From Homarus americanus (taxonomy: Eukaryota > Arthropoda > Malacostraca > Decapoda > Nephropidae), in assembly GCF_018991925.1 (NCBI RefSeq), contig NW_024754827.1, positions 62,001 to 126,000 on the forward strand: a DNA stretch of 64,000 nt, written 5' to 3'. Shown piece by piece: positions 24,228 through 35,494 of the stretch. The notes below the pieces were generated by a model. That model saw only the letters and a list, made by a program, of their open reading frames with translations. It was not told where the DNA came from and searched no databases. The number at the start of each line of letters is the position of its first letter. The first letter of the stretch is position 1. Position numbers and translations under genes: made by a program.

Positions 24228-24779
24228 CTATTTTGCTATTTCAACTGGTGGTGACGGTGGTGGTGGTGGTGATGGTGGTGGTGGTGATGATGGTGGTGGT
24301 GGTGGTGGTGGTGGTGGTGATGGTGGTCCAGGCTTAAAGCCTAAGAAATGTATCTTGTTAGCCCTGAGCTTGGTTACTTTTGGCAGCTTATGGTTGTGTT
24401 CTTTATTTGGTTTCCTCTTGGGTTTGATCACCTTTGGCAATTTATGGTTCTCTTCAACAGGTTTCGTCCTCCTAGACATGGGGGAGTACTTGGTGAACCC
24501 TGTTGGGTCAAGCCACACCAGGCCACAGTAAGTGTATTTGTGTCCAAAGCGGGTTCCCAGGCGCTTAACAGAAACTCCGTGCCGGCAAAGATGGGCTCCA
24601 ATGTTCACCGAGTTGGCGAATGGCAGGTCGCGCTCCTTGCAGTACTTGGCGTAAGCTTGAATTAGTTCAGCCCGGATAACCCTGTCATCAACAGTCTCAG
24701 TAAATCGTAGGTTCTCCTGGACGAAGCAGCGGAATGATTCTGAACCGAAATAAACTCTTTTGTCAAGGAAGAAAGTCAT
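24228..24779 (-). CDS. Unassigned ORF, possible viral D5-type C-terminal domain
   Basis: 183 codons from an ATG at 24779; an in-frame stop lies 16 codons upstream, so the start is a choice within a short open stretch and the piece may be an exon or a 3' fragment. Residues 15-92 look like a real compact domain: an FVQENLRF helix, then DRVIRAELIQAYAKYC, FANSVNIGAHLCRHGV and YTYCGLVWLD. This order (acidic helix, ELxxAYxxYC helix, fG-xxL-xxxGv, basic stretch, Y-x-G hydrophobic strand) resembles the helical domain at the C terminus of D5/primase-helicases of large DNA viruses and related mobile elements. That is pattern recognition, not a search result. Residues 100-145 are a basic linker with HKLPKV(I/T)K twice (112-119, 130-137). 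Residues 151-178 are Pro/Ser from the GGT microsatellite at 24245-24327, so the C terminus is repeat-derived. Third codon positions in the domain look G/C-rich, unlike the AT-rich surroundings. No helicase or primase motifs are present. Could be a viral or virus-like-transposon relic, or an exon of an unknown gene. Confidence 0.45.
   Translation of the reverse strand: MTFFLDKRVYFGSESFRCFVQENLRFTETVDDRVIRAELIQAYAKYCKERDLPFANSVNIGAHLCRHGVSVKRLGTRFGHKYTYCGLVWLDPTGFTKYSPMSRRTKPVEENHKLPKVIKPKRKPNKEHNHKLPKVTKLRANKIHFLGFKPGPPSPPPPPPPPPSSPPPPSPPPPPSPPVEIAK
24245..24327. repeat. (GGT)n/(GAT)n trinucleotide repeat
   Basis: GGT repeats with GAT interruptions on plus. On minus it encodes the Pro/Ser tail of the overlapping ORF. 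Confidence 0.96.
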
Positions 24780-25105
24780 TTTGATGAGCCTCGACCTGAA
24801 GCCTGACAAAACACTGGAACTGTGTTAATGAGTCAGGCCGCGGTGAGGGATACACGAGGGTCATTTTGGAAGTTGTACAGTATTTACAGGTAAGTTCCAT
24901 ACAACATATTTATGGCTAATTAACCTGTTATTAATGTGTTTATATATTTGACGTCAGTTATGTAAGTATATGCATAATGTTATAGGTGATATAGAGTGTA
25001 GGAAAGAACAAGGGTGAAACAGGTTAAATATACACAGTTGAACTTAATTATCCCGGGAGGAAAAATATTACGGCGAACTGTAGCGACTGTTGGGTCAGGT
25101 TATGC
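24780..25105. other. AT-rich spacer
   Basis: No further coding homology seen upstream of the 24.2-24.8 kb ORF, on the basis of reading alone. Confidence 0.5.
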
Positions 25106-25106
25106 G

Positions 25107-25190
25107 GGTTAGGTTAGGTTAGGTTAGGTTAGGTTAGGTTAGGTTAGGTTAGGTTAGGTTAGGTTAGGTTTGGTTAGGTTAGGTTAGGTT
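25107..25190. repeat. Interstitial telomere-type array (TTAGG)n
   Basis: About sixteen GGTTA units with one GGTTTGGTTA variant near the right end. G-rich strand on plus. Confidence 0.95.
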
Positions 25191-25436
25191 CTCAACTGCA
25201 TCCTTGAAACTACATACGTCATTTTTGCCACCAGTATCTCCCATAAAACAAAAACAATATAGTTTTATAGTAAACGTAATCAATCTGTCGTTTAGTTCTT
25301 CAAAAACATTTACGAAGCAATTTTTTAGGTTTTCCGACCAAAGGGCCACGCCTCCTCCTCCCCCCCATAAGCCTTCCCCATCTCTGCGTCATACAACTCC
25401 TCTTAGATATAATGATCCTTCCTTGTTATATGTGCT

Positions 25437-25437
<1 letters not shown>

Positions 25438-25489
<52 letters not shown>

Positions 25490-25490
25490 C

Positions 25491-25545
<55 letters not shown>
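25438..25545. repeat. (AAT)n microsatellite, about 108 bp
   Basis: AAT repeat with a CAT interruption near 25489 and AAC near 25542. Reads as poly-Asn in one plus frame. Confidence 0.97.
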
Positions 25546-25549
25546 TAAT

Positions 25550-25895
25550 CTACGGTTTACTTATAAGAACTGGGTATGTATATTACTGATTCCTAAGTCA
25601 ACAACACTGAATATATTACCAAATTCAACACAACATTTAAAAAAATAAAGCTTTGAAATTTTCTAACTCGAAACAATTCAATTCTTAAAATAAGGGATCA
25701 ATCATGTACTATGTTGATCCGGCGACCCTGAGATGACAAGGACCGCCTCATCACACTACTTCATCTGTATCCCTGGTAAATAATTCCTAAAACACGTACA
25801 TAATCATTTAGGTTTTCTATTCATATTTACATTTCAAATCTTGTTTTTTTTTTCTTATAATAAATAATTCTAAATTATATATACAGTACAACCTT
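25550..25895. other. AT-rich spacer
   Basis: Nothing recognised. Confidence 0.5.
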
Positions 25896-25897
25896 AA

Positions 25898-25899
<2 letters not shown>

Positions 25900-25965
<66 letters not shown>
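25900..25965. repeat. (AC)n microsatellite
   Basis: Pure AC run of 66 bases. Confidence 0.98.
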
Positions 25966-25967
<2 letters not shown>

Positions 25968-26289
25968 AGGTACTGTACATTCCAGCTTCTTATCTTCAGC
26001 ACCAGAGCCTCACACCGCCAGTAACACCCCCACCAGGATATACACACCAGTAACATGTTCCTCTAAGTCGCAGTTCCACGCCTTTATGTCCTGAGGAGAA
26101 CACCCGATAGTATGGAGAACGATCAAAGTTCACTGGAGGCGACATTCAGAGACCTTCACTTGACGTTTCTTCTCGTCGGGTTCATATGATGTTGTTCTGA
26201 GCCTCAACCACACAGTACAATTTACTTTTATGCGATAAAACTGAATGAAAAGTAGAGAGTTATGTCACAAAAGAGTGGATACAGCACAG

Positions 26290-26432
26290 TAAATACCGAG
26301 CAACCGGTACACGAGGTGGTACTGAGGCGGGTACTATACTCAAACACTTTAGGTACCCCATGCACGAACCAACGAATCTTAGGACAGGAAGAGAGCGTTG
26401 TATCGACTGAGCCACCGTATACCCCACATAAC
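26290..26432 (-). mobile_element. Probable tRNA-derived SINE head
   Basis: Reading the minus strand, GTGGCTCAGTCGATA (about 26401-26416) matches a Pol III A-box and GGTTCGTGC (26361-26369) matches a degenerate B-box, about 32 bases apart. The spacing and the short arm-like segments between them are those of a tRNA head, but the anticodon arm does not pair well and the B-box departs from GGTTCGANTCC. I infer a SINE relic and not a working tRNA. No clear tail or target-site duplication seen. Confidence 0.5.
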
Positions 26433-26434
26433 TA

Positions 26435-26830
26435 CCGCGATGAAAAGAATAAATAATGAATCTTATAAAAAAAAATATCAGAAATTTAAGAGTAAACGAA
26501 ATATTGTATTCAGAAGTTGAAGGAATAATGAAAAATAAAAATATGAAGGCTCACGTCTGCTCTTACTACAAACAGGTGAAGTATAATATATTCAACAGAT
26601 GTTTTTCTTGAACGATAAAGAAAAAAAGTCGACACTAATTTAATTTTACCTTATTACCAGCAAGTCTCTCTAGCATTATTACAACAAGTTACCCTGACCG
26701 AACGTATCACCAGGGAAGATAATCAACTCCCGTCTACCTGCACTACCTGAGGTCCTGCATAACACACCTGGTCTATTAAATTAAGGAGTACACCAAGACA
26801 CAGACCTGACATTGTGATAAGTGATAGAAG
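26435..26830. other. AT-rich spacer
   Basis: Nothing recognised. Confidence 0.5.
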
Positions 26831-26832
26831 AA

Positions 26833-26833
<1 letters not shown>

Positions 26834-26879
<46 letters not shown>
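26834..26879. repeat. (AGT)n microsatellite
   Basis: Fifteen AGT units. Minus strand reads as poly-Thr. Confidence 0.97.
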
Positions 26880-27046
26880 TACCATTTTAAATATATCACC
26901 TCACCTTTCTCTAACACATCAAATTAGTATTGTAAAAGGTGAAGTGAGCGAGACAACACAACACTTAACTAGGAGACGCTATAGATCCGGGTTGGCTAAC
27001 TTATTTAACCTGTGTATCCACGAAGTCAACCCCAGCCTCTGTGACG

Positions 27047-27048
<2 letters not shown>

Positions 27049-27087
<39 letters not shown>
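27049..27087. repeat. (AG)n microsatellite
   Basis: Pure AG run of 39 bases. Confidence 0.97.
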
Positions 27088-27089
<2 letters not shown>

Positions 27090-27655
27090 AGGATTAATAC
27101 TGTGACAGGTGATACAATTAACATACAGCTTGCAGTTATACATATCATTAACTGTTCCGACCTTAATTACCTGTGTGTTATCAGGTAATAACACACAGGT
27201 AAATGACGAATAACCTTCCTTCAGTATTAAATCTATTATTATTATTGTTGTTAGTTACAGATATTGTTATTGTTATTTCCTATCTTCTTATCATTAAAAA
27301 TTATTCCATTACATCACACAGACATGAGATTATAACATACTATATTTAATTATTTATATTTTGTTGTATCAAGTTAAAATATGATGCGAGTATGTCTGGC
27401 TGTTACTCCCTTACCTTAGAAAAATATATCAGTGTATTGTTGGTATTTCTCGCTTTTATGATACGTAAATATGAGGTAAATAATATTCAGACTTGCATAA
27501 CCCTGAATACATTACTCTCAAGGTATTGTATTAATATGTGGTTGGTGCATAATTTACTGCCAGGTAAACACTCAGGTACAGGTGTGTGTGTAAGTCGCTT
27601 ATTCCAGAGGAGGAAAGACAGATTTTAGACGTCGACAATGCTAAGGTCACGTAAC
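27090..27655. other. AT-rich spacer
   Basis: A 78-codon open frame at 27392-27628 has no motif I recognise. Confidence 0.5.
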
Positions 27656-27738
27656 CGCAAGTGGTGTACCCGCAAGTGGTGTACCAGCAAGTGATTTACC
27701 CGCAAGTGGTGTACCCGCAAGTGATGTACCCGCAGGTG
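27656..27738. repeat. 15 bp tandem repeat
   Basis: Five to six copies of CCGCAAGTGGTGTAC with point variants. In-frame five-residue repeat on plus (VYPQV); not a gene on present evidence. Confidence 0.93.
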
Positions 27739-27984
27739 TGGGTAATTGTGAAGAAATTCCCAGGGGGACTCTCAAAGGCTCACTTATTAACTCCAACTGG
27801 ATATCTGAGACTCACAACAACAACCACGACACAACTACAATACCTAAAATAACAATGGGGTCGATCTGCACAGAGACTCTACCTGCTGAACCCAGACACA
27901 TGTTATGGGTTTCTGAAGTCAGGTAATGGTTAACTCGGCACTCTCTCAACCTTCTGACCAGAGAGGGTAGTTGGGAGGGTACAG

Positions 27985-28055
27985 TATGGTGTGTGGTGGT
28001 GGTGTGTGGTGGTGGTGGTGTGTGGTGGTGGTGTGTGTGGTGGTGTGTGTGGTGG
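27985..28055. repeat. GTGGTG repeat
   Basis: Alternating GGT and GTGTGTGGT units. Confidence 0.9.
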
Positions 28056-28135
28056 AGACAGCAGCAGAAAGCTTGTAGGACGATTATACAGTATTTAGTC
28101 ACGCCCTCAGGAAGACCATCGAGAAACACCACACT

Positions 28136-28140
<5 letters not shown>

Positions 28141-28230
<90 letters not shown>
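28141..28230. repeat. (GA)n microsatellite, 90 bp
   Basis: Pure GA dinucleotide. Confidence 0.98.
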
Positions 28231-28233
<3 letters not shown>

Positions 28234-28314
28234 AATAACTGAGAAATAAACAACAAGCAGGCCCCCTTCACGTCATAAAGTTCTCAAGCAAAAAAAAAAA
28301 AGTTCTCTGGAAAG

Positions 28315-28625
28315 GGAGGTAAAGGGGAGGTAACGAGGAGGCCGAGTTAGCATGGGAGGTAAGGAGGCAGGGAGGGGAGGGGTGAAGGAGGTATGGGAGG
28401 GGAGGTGAAGGAGGCAGGGAGGGAGGGGTGAAGGAGGTATGGAGGAGGGGTGAAGGAGGCAGGAGGAGGGGTGAAGGAGGCATGGAGGAGGGGTGAAGAG
28501 GCAGGGGAGGGAGGGGTGAAGAGGTGGGGAGGGAGGGGTGAAGGAGGTATGGAGGGAGGGGGTGAGTGAGGAAGGTAAGGGGGGAGAAGAGAAGGAAGGG
28601 AGAGGAGGAGGAAGGGAGAGGGAGG
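28315..28625. repeat. G/A-rich minisatellite, about 20-23 bp
   Basis: Imperfect copies of GGAGGGAGGGGTGAAGGAGG, about ten in all, then GGAGAGGAGGAG sequence. Strongly purine on plus. Confidence 0.88.
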
Positions 28626-28681
28626 GAAACGTTTGAACGCTACGTCACGAGGCGGTCAAAAACAACCGTGAAATAGCAGGT

Positions 28682-28726
28682 GGTGTTGTTGTTGTTGTTG
28701 TAGTTGTAGTTGTTGTTGTTGTTGTT
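28682..28726. repeat. (TTG)n repeat
   Basis: TGT/TTG triplets with TAG interruptions. Confidence 0.93.
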
Positions 28727-28787
28727 CTCGGCCACAGGCTGTTCGGTTTCACATTATTTCAGGTTTATAGTATTTGGTTTTGTGCCT

Positions 28788-28977
<190 letters not shown>

Positions 28978-29049
28978 TGTTTTAGTCATTCTCTTGTATC
29001 GTGGACAAGACATAAAAACTTTTAGTGTCTCTTGACAATTGTTTTAATC

Positions 29050-29200
29050 TAGATCTTCTTTTTTCTCCTTCCTTCTTCCTTCCTTCTTCTTCTTTCCTTC
29101 TCCTTCTTCTTCTTTCCTTCTCCTTTCCTTCTTCTTCTCCCTTCCTTCTTCATCCCCCTTCCTTCTCCTCCTCCTCTTCCCCTTTCTTCTTTTTTCCTAC
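29050..29200. repeat. Pyrimidine-rich (CTTC)n tract
   Basis: TTCTTC, CCTTC and CTCCTTC words on plus. Confidence 0.85.
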
Positions 29201-29286
29201 AGTTCTAAATTATTATTATTATTTTCCTAATTTTCATTTATTACTTCTTTCACCTTTTTTCAGCTCTATTTCTTTTTGTCTTCTTC

Positions 29287-29289
<3 letters not shown>

Positions 29290-29334
<45 letters not shown>
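29290..29334. repeat. (AG)n microsatellite
   Basis: Pure AG run of 45 bases. Confidence 0.97.
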
Positions 29335-29335
<1 letters not shown>

Positions 29336-29339
29336 ATGT

Positions 29340-30145
29340 GTTTCTCCAGCAGCCCTACAGATGTCGCCACTGATGCTCTTAAACAACAAAACAATCACGT
29401 GGTATCGGGTCCCATTTCAAGGCCGAGTGGACTTGACATATATCCCTCCTACATCAAGTTTAGGGTCCGAGTGAAAGACTGTTTGGATTTTTTATTTGTC
29501 CCTACTAAGGTATACAGCGTTAGTTGGACTTATGCCTGCATTTTACATCCGGGTATACAACTAATTGGACTTTCTGAGAATTTGTCAGGACTTTTACACC
29601 CTGTCAGGACTTTTACACCCTCTCGAGTAGATTACCAGATCAATTGGACTTAGATGTTTCCCTCGGACTTTGGACATTATTCTGAGTTGGGTTGGATATT
29701 ATTGGACTTGCTTATAAGTCCATGGTGCTTGATAAAGTTTTTTTTCCATATATACATGATTTTGGGGACTTGATCTCAGTCTATAATGCCTCGTGTCTTG
29801 TTTCAGGTCCATGTGTAAGACCTATTCGGGTACTTGATACAGTCACCAGTCCACAAGCAGGCAAGGGACTTATTGGACTTGAAATAAAAATCCATAATGT
29901 TTGCTACCCATCATCTCAGGTCCAAATACACGACCATTTTGGACGTGATTCACGTCCCTGAGGTGTTGTGGATCCAACAGTCAATGATAACTGAAACTCA
30001 ATCATCGTGTTGCTTCAATTGCCAAACTTTGCAGAGCGTGTCGACAGCCTGTCACTTTCTCGCGATATTTACTGCGTTTGAGAGTGTGTTTCTCCCAAGT
30101 CCAACACGTCCCTCAAGTCCGACACGCCACCTTTAATAATATGAA
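29340..30145. other. Spacer with scattered GGACTT words
   Basis: ATTGGACTT, CAGGACTTTTACACCCT (twice in tandem near 29588-29622) and CAGGTCC motifs recur irregularly. This may be a heavily decayed tandem repeat. Open frames of 79-125 codons cross it without recognisable motifs. Confidence 0.5.
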
Positions 30146-30149
30146 AGTG

Positions 30150-30186
30150 TGTGTATGTGTCTGTGTGTGTGTGTGTGTGTGTGTGT
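30150..30186. repeat. (GT)n microsatellite
   Basis: GT run with a CTGT interruption. Confidence 0.95.
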
Positions 30187-30189
30187 AAG

Positions 30190-30600
30190 GAGACCCCAGG
30201 GGTGTGCACCTCAGGAGTACTTTTTTTTTAAATTTGCCACCAAAACACTGGCGCCGCCCCCTTATGTACATGCAGTACTACAACATTTCCCTCGCTGCCA
30301 GCATCACACTACCAACCTGCCAGACGTACGACCCCCTCCTCTCATCATCACTCCTCAATAAATATAAATAAACGCCTTCATACCCAACCTAATAACCTAC
30401 AAACCCAACAATAAACTAAAACTTTTATATTACCAAAACACCACTAGAAAATAAACCTAAAAACGACGGTAAAACAGAGAGAATGTAACGTAGAAGTTAT
30501 CGTACAGGAATGCCAATATGGATGCTGGCTCTTCCCTCCTCCATCCACCTGTCTTGTGCTTGTGGTCAGGAAGGATTTCTTTCTCCTACCACCAAAAAGG
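30190..30600. other. Spacer
   Basis: Nothing recognised. Confidence 0.5.
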
Positions 30601-30601
30601 A

Positions 30602-30628
30602 AAGGTTAGGTTAGGTTAGGTTAGGTTA
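30602..30628. repeat. Short (TTAGG)n array
   Basis: About five GGTTA units. G-rich strand on plus. Confidence 0.85.
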
Positions 30629-30675
30629 TAAAACATTAATACGTTTAAATGTTAAGCTTAAATAGTTTTTTGGTA

Positions 30676-30684
30676 GTCTCTCTC

Positions 30685-30723
<39 letters not shown>

Positions 30724-31225
30724 CATATTCCTCCCGTTGTCCTCCCTCCCACACCCTCCCTTCTTCCCCCTTTCTCTTCCATGTGCCTTCTCTTTACTCT
30801 CTATCTCTCACCTGCCTAAACCTCTTTCTCCTCCTTCTCCCTCCCTAAACCCCCTTCCCTCACCCTTTCTCCTCCCTAAACCTCCCTTCCTCACCCTGTC
30901 TCCTCCCTTTCCCTCCCTAAACCCCCTTTCCTCACCCTTTCTCCTCTCTATCCCTCCCTAAACCCCCCTTTCTCCTCCCTTTCCCTTCCTCACCCTTTCC
31001 CTCCCTAAACCTACCTTCTTCCCCCTTCCTCCTCCCTTTCCCTCCCTTAACTCCCTTCCTCAATTTTCCTCCCTAAACCCCTTTTCTCCTCCCTTCTTCC
31101 CTCCCTAAACCCCTTCCTCACCCTTTCCCTCCCTAAACCTACCTTCTTCCCCCTTCCTCCTCCCTTTCCCTCCCTTAACTCCCTTCCTCACCCTTTCCCT
31201 CCCTTCCTCACCCTTTCTCCTGCCT
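30676..31225. repeat. (CT)n followed by pyrimidine minisatellite
   Basis: CT run at 30676-30720, then about 500 bases of degenerate CTCCCTAAACCCCCTTCC and TCACCCTTTCTCC units. Almost entirely C, T and AAA on plus. Confidence 0.88.
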
Positions 31226-31227
31226 CA

Positions 31228-31640
31228 CCCTGCCACTATAAAAGTTTAATTCCTCACTCTGTGGAATCCTAATGTTGTTTTGATTGTATCCTCAACACTT
31301 CCAAGCGCGAGTCATTTGTTTCTGGGTCACGTCTGGTCACGGGGGCCTTGGAGACGACCCTGAAGGACGAGAGATTGGAGGATAATTGTGGTGGCAGGAG
31401 GACAAGGATAGGAGAACAGTGAGGATAGGATAGTGGAGGAAGTGAGGATAGGAGGCCAGTAAGGTCTGAGCTTCAACAACAGGTAATAGTGTATCTCTCA
31501 GTCCCCAACACCTGAGGTCTTGAAGCTGAACACCTGCATGAGTTCACCATCAGACAACAGGTGTTCAGTGATAAGTCGTTACCACTTTAATCCTCAGGTA
31601 AATTGATTGTGTCTCCCTAGGTAACAAATACAGGGATATT
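31228..31640. other. Spacer
   Basis: Includes AGGATAGGAG words at 31400-31455. No gene recognised. Confidence 0.5.
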
Positions 31641-31643
31641 GTG

Positions 31644-31646
31644 TAG

Positions 31647-31698
<52 letters not shown>

Positions 31699-31705
31699 TG
31701 TTATT
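31644..31705. repeat. (TTG)n microsatellite
   Basis: GTT repeats with GAT interruptions. Confidence 0.96.
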
Positions 31706-31788
31706 TTTGTTTTTGTTGTGATGTATTTTCAAGCGCTTTAACACTTCAATTTTTTTTTTAAGTGTTTCGACAATTAAGGATTTTATAC

Positions 31789-31861
31789 CTCTGTCTGTGT
31801 CTCTGTCTGTCTGTCTGTGTTTCTGTCTGTCTGTCTGTGTCTCTGTCTGTCTGTCTGTGTA
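31789..31861. repeat. (CTGT)n repeat with 28 bp super-period
   Basis: CTGT units grouped as GTGTCTCTGTCTGTCTGT or the TTTC variant; three groups. Confidence 0.92.
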
Positions 31862-31964
31862 TTTACATCTAATTATAAAATCTATTTAATTACCCAACAC
31901 GGCTCTGTATATGATCCTTGTGAAGATTAATTAAGTCATAAAAGCCTTTGTATATGACGTAATT

Positions 31965-32110
31965 AATTATATATCTATCTATTGTCTATTACCTATTATC
32001 GATTACCTATTATCAATTACCAACTACCTATTAACTCTTATCTATTACCTATTGTCTATTAACTTATATCTATTATCAATTATATTTTCCTATTATCTAT
32101 TGTATATTTT
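31965..32110. repeat. Degenerate CTATTACCTATTAT repeat
   Basis: Imperfect 10-14 bp units of TATCTATTACC type, AT-rich. Confidence 0.75.
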
Positions 32111-32129
32111 ATCTATCATTTACATTTCT

Positions 32130-32350
32130 TCCGTCTCTTCTAAACCCTTCCTTCTCCTCTATATTTTCTGCTCCATCTACACCTCCTCCTCTTTCTTTCC
32201 CTCTTACATCATCTCATTGTTCTCCTCCTCTTCCTGGTTTTCCTCTTCTTCTTCTCCTCTTCCTTCTCTTCCACCCCACCTCCACCTTTCCTTCCTACTC
32301 CTCTTCTTCCTCCCTTTTCCTTCTTCTCCTCCTCCTCTTCCCTTCCGTTT
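32130..32350. repeat. Pyrimidine-rich tract
   Basis: CTTCTCCTCC and TTCC words; low complexity on plus. Confidence 0.8.
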
Positions 32351-32429
32351 ATCACTGTCACCAGATGGCTGAGTAAATTTCAAAGTGAAAGGCAACAAAG
32401 AGAGGAGTGTGGAACGTGTTTTTCTATTG

Positions 32430-32430
32430 T

Positions 32431-32469
<39 letters not shown>

Positions 32470-32600
32470 ATCTGTCTATTTGTTTGTCTGTTTGGCTGGC
32501 TATGTATGTATGTATGTATGTATGTATGTATGTATGTATGTATGTATGTATGTATGTATGTATGTGTATGTATGTATGTATGTATGTATGTATGTATGTA
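32430..32600. repeat. (CT)n and (TATG)n microsatellites
   Basis: CT run at about 32430-32465, then TATG tetranucleotides at about 32503-32600 with one TGTG interruption. Confidence 0.97.
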
Positions 32601-32701
32601 CAGGACCTCCATCAGGAGATAACAGAGCACCTGGCAGCCTGTCCTAACATCCCTGCACCAGTTCACACACAGGCAATTGGTCAAATTATACAAAAGTCTT
32701 C

Positions 32702-32702
<1 letters not shown>

Positions 32703-32768
<66 letters not shown>
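32703..32768. repeat. (GT)n microsatellite
   Basis: Pure GT run of 66 bases. Confidence 0.98.
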
Positions 32769-32769
<1 letters not shown>

Positions 32770-32770
<1 letters not shown>

Positions 32771-33439
32771 GTTGTAATTAAGATGGGAAATATCAACACA
32801 ACTCATTATTTTGTTGTGTCTGGTATTAAAAAAAGTTACTTATTTAACGCCCAATATATATGTATATACAGTATATATAAAATTGTAATGTTATCACTAG
32901 CAAGTCTGCGGACTTGGCGCACCCTCATTCAACTACTACTACATATGTATGCGTTATGGATAGATCTGGCCAACTCTCTCGCGGGAAGTAAAACAAAATT
33001 AAATTAAGAAAAAATCAGAAACAAAATCAGGGAATAATGGCCTCGGTAACTCTAGGAACATCATTAAACAATAACACTCCGCCACAATCTCCGCCACAAT
33101 CTCCGCCACTCACCGTCTAACAAAATAAATCCCATCTACCTCACGTTTACAGGGAATAACATAACTAAACCCTAATACAAAACACTCACTCGGGGAAATA
33201 ATGACACATATTGCTTTTAGTCTCAGCGTGTCAACATTAGTTCCTCGTTTTCTATGTGACTCGGGAGCCCTCAAGTAAACCTAGACGCCTCGCCAAAATG
33301 AACGCGTCACATTAAACCGTTTTATACCAGCGGGTGTTGTTGATGTCAGCTGAGAATTATGATGATATAGTTGAGCAAACGAGTGTCTCACTGTGTCCCG
33401 GGATAATTAGTTTTGATATGTCGTTTCATGGAGAGAGAG

Positions 33440-33440
<1 letters not shown>
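32770..33440. other. AT-rich spacer
   Basis: Includes three close CCGCCACAATCT units near 33078-33112. Nothing else recognised. Confidence 0.5.
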
Positions 33441-33443
<3 letters not shown>

Positions 33444-33490
<47 letters not shown>

Positions 33491-33569
33491 CAAAGAGATA
33501 CAGGAAAATATATATATATATAAAGAGAGAGATAAGGATAGGGAAGATATATATGAGAGAGAGAGAGAG

Positions 33570-33657
<88 letters not shown>
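33444..33657. repeat. (GT)n and (GA)n microsatellite cluster
   Basis: GT run at 33444-33489, a short TA run near 33510, then GA at about 33556-33657 with one AGGAGG interruption. Confidence 0.97.
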
Positions 33658-33661
<4 letters not shown>

Positions 33662-33952
33662 AGAGTAAAACAAAGAAGGGAAATTTAGAGTAAATGAACG
33701 ATACGGGGAAAGAAAAAAGCCCGGACACAGAGACAGAGAAAGAGAACAAACGAGAGACAGGGAGAAAGAGAAGGAACTATACCTACTCTTCGTTTTCTCT
33801 TGTATTCAGTAGACAGGAGACAAACGCCTTGTAAATAACTTTTTATTTATCTTTACAGAAAATAAAAAAAAAATAAAAAATATCTCGCAATTCTACACAA
33901 ATTTCAATTATATTTTGTTCTTATTTCTGTACATATTTATATTTGCAAAACA

Positions 33953-34030
<78 letters not shown>

Positions 34031-34068
34031 AAGAGGCAGACACGAAAACAACACACACACACACACAC

Positions 34069-34116
<48 letters not shown>
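33953..34116. repeat. Two (AC)n microsatellites
   Basis: AC runs at about 33953-34026 and 34050-34116 split by 24 bases; degenerate ACAGACA follows to 34150. Opposite in strand to the GT run at 33444, so the pair forms an inverted repeat with a roughly 500-base spacer. Confidence 0.97.
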
Positions 34117-34120
<4 letters not shown>

Positions 34121-34255
34121 TATTGACACATACACACACACAGACAGACACTCGTAGTGCTGTCCTGGCCAGACCACGAAACCTTAATTATATTTGAAGC
34201 TGTTGCAGCCGTGTTTGTTCCTGACAGCTAACCCGGCATAAAATAAACCCGGGTC

Positions 34256-34518
34256 GTGTTTCAGTGTCGTGTTTCAGTGTCGTGTTTCAGTGTTGTGTTT
34301 CAGTGTTGTGTTTCAGTGTAGTGTTTCAGTGTCGTGTTTCAGTGCTGTCGTGTTTTTAGTGTTGTGTTTCAGTGTTGTGTTTCAGTGTGTGTTTTCAGTG
34401 TGTTTCAGTGTTGTGTTTCAGTGTCGTGTTTTCAGTGTCGTGTTTTTCAGTGTTGTGTTTCAGTGTGGCCGTGTTTCAGTGTCGTGTTTCAGTGTCGTGT
34501 TTCAGTGTTGTGTTTCGA
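34256..34518. repeat. 13 bp tandem repeat
   Basis: About twenty copies of GTGTTTCAGTGTC with T/C variation at the last base and a few 1-2 base insertions. The repeat shifts frame each unit, so the open frames are chance products. Confidence 0.95.
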
Positions 34519-34617
34519 ATATTTGTGGTTTAACATTTTTTATTCCCAGGCTTGTATATTAGGTATTGTGTATTATGCAGGGGGAGAAATTATTACAAAA
34601 CCGCTGAAACTCGTAAT

Positions 34618-34666
<49 letters not shown>
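34618..34666. repeat. (ATC)n microsatellite
   Basis: Sixteen ATC units. Confidence 0.97.
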
Positions 34667-35035
34667 CCTGCACAGCAATAACCAGGACTCAGTTATCATT
34701 ATTTACAGGAATATCTGAGTGTCGCCCTTCTCATTACACCCGAGAGAGAGATGAAAGACGCTACCGTTTACCTGGCTTTTAATCACTTACCTGAGGGAGG
34801 CTTCACGAGAGGCAGGCACCTGTGAGTGTGTGGCATCAACTTCTTCAGCTGGTATTTGCGTTTTTAGTCTGATAACTTATTTTTCCCTGCGTTCTGGAGG
34901 CTATACCGAGGTTTCGAATACACTAGAGCTGGTATATCACGCACAAAGTATAGCAGGATTCTTATGATACTCGTAAGTTAATTTATATCAAGTGACTGTA
35001 TAATGTAAGACGCGACTGACTGCCTCACTTAAGTT

Positions 35036-35250
35036 ACCACACGAAAATAAGATTAGTGACTCAGGGTATGACACGAAAATAAGATTAATAAGCAAAACTA
35101 TGACACGAAAATAAGATTAGTGACTCAGGGTATGACACGAAAATAAGATTAGTGACTCAGGCTACGACACGAAAATAAGATTAGTGACTCAGGCTACGAC
35201 ACGAAAATAAGATTAATAAGCAAAACTACGACACAAAAATAAGATTGATG
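35036..35250. repeat. About 32 bp tandem repeat
   Basis: Seven copies of a unit beginning GACACGAAAATAAGATTAGT, with two alternative tails: GACTCAGG-type and AATAAGCAAAACTA-type. Confidence 0.93.
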
Positions 35251-35334
35251 ATGGTATTAAGGATTACTCTGAGACTCGACCTTATTTTTAGTGTCATCAT
35301 CTGGGGGACACTGTAGCCATGACTGTGTTATAGT

Positions 35335-35443
35335 AATGGTGATGGTGGTGGTGATGACGGGTGAAATGGTGTCCAGGTGGTGGATAAATATTTCAAGTTA
35401 ATAATGATGATTGTATTGTTGTTGTTTGTTGTCGTTGGTCATA

Positions 35444-35489
<46 letters not shown>

Positions 35490-35490
35490 T
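35335..35490. repeat. GGTGAT and (ATT)n repeats
   Basis: GTGATGGTGGTGGTGATGA at about 35338-35356, then ATT repeat at about 35448-35488. Confidence 0.92.
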
Positions 35491-35494
35491 CCAG

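Noticed and set aside
29276..29653. 125-codon ORF after the AG repeat
   Set aside because: Starts as ER repeats from the microsatellite and continues with no family resemblance.
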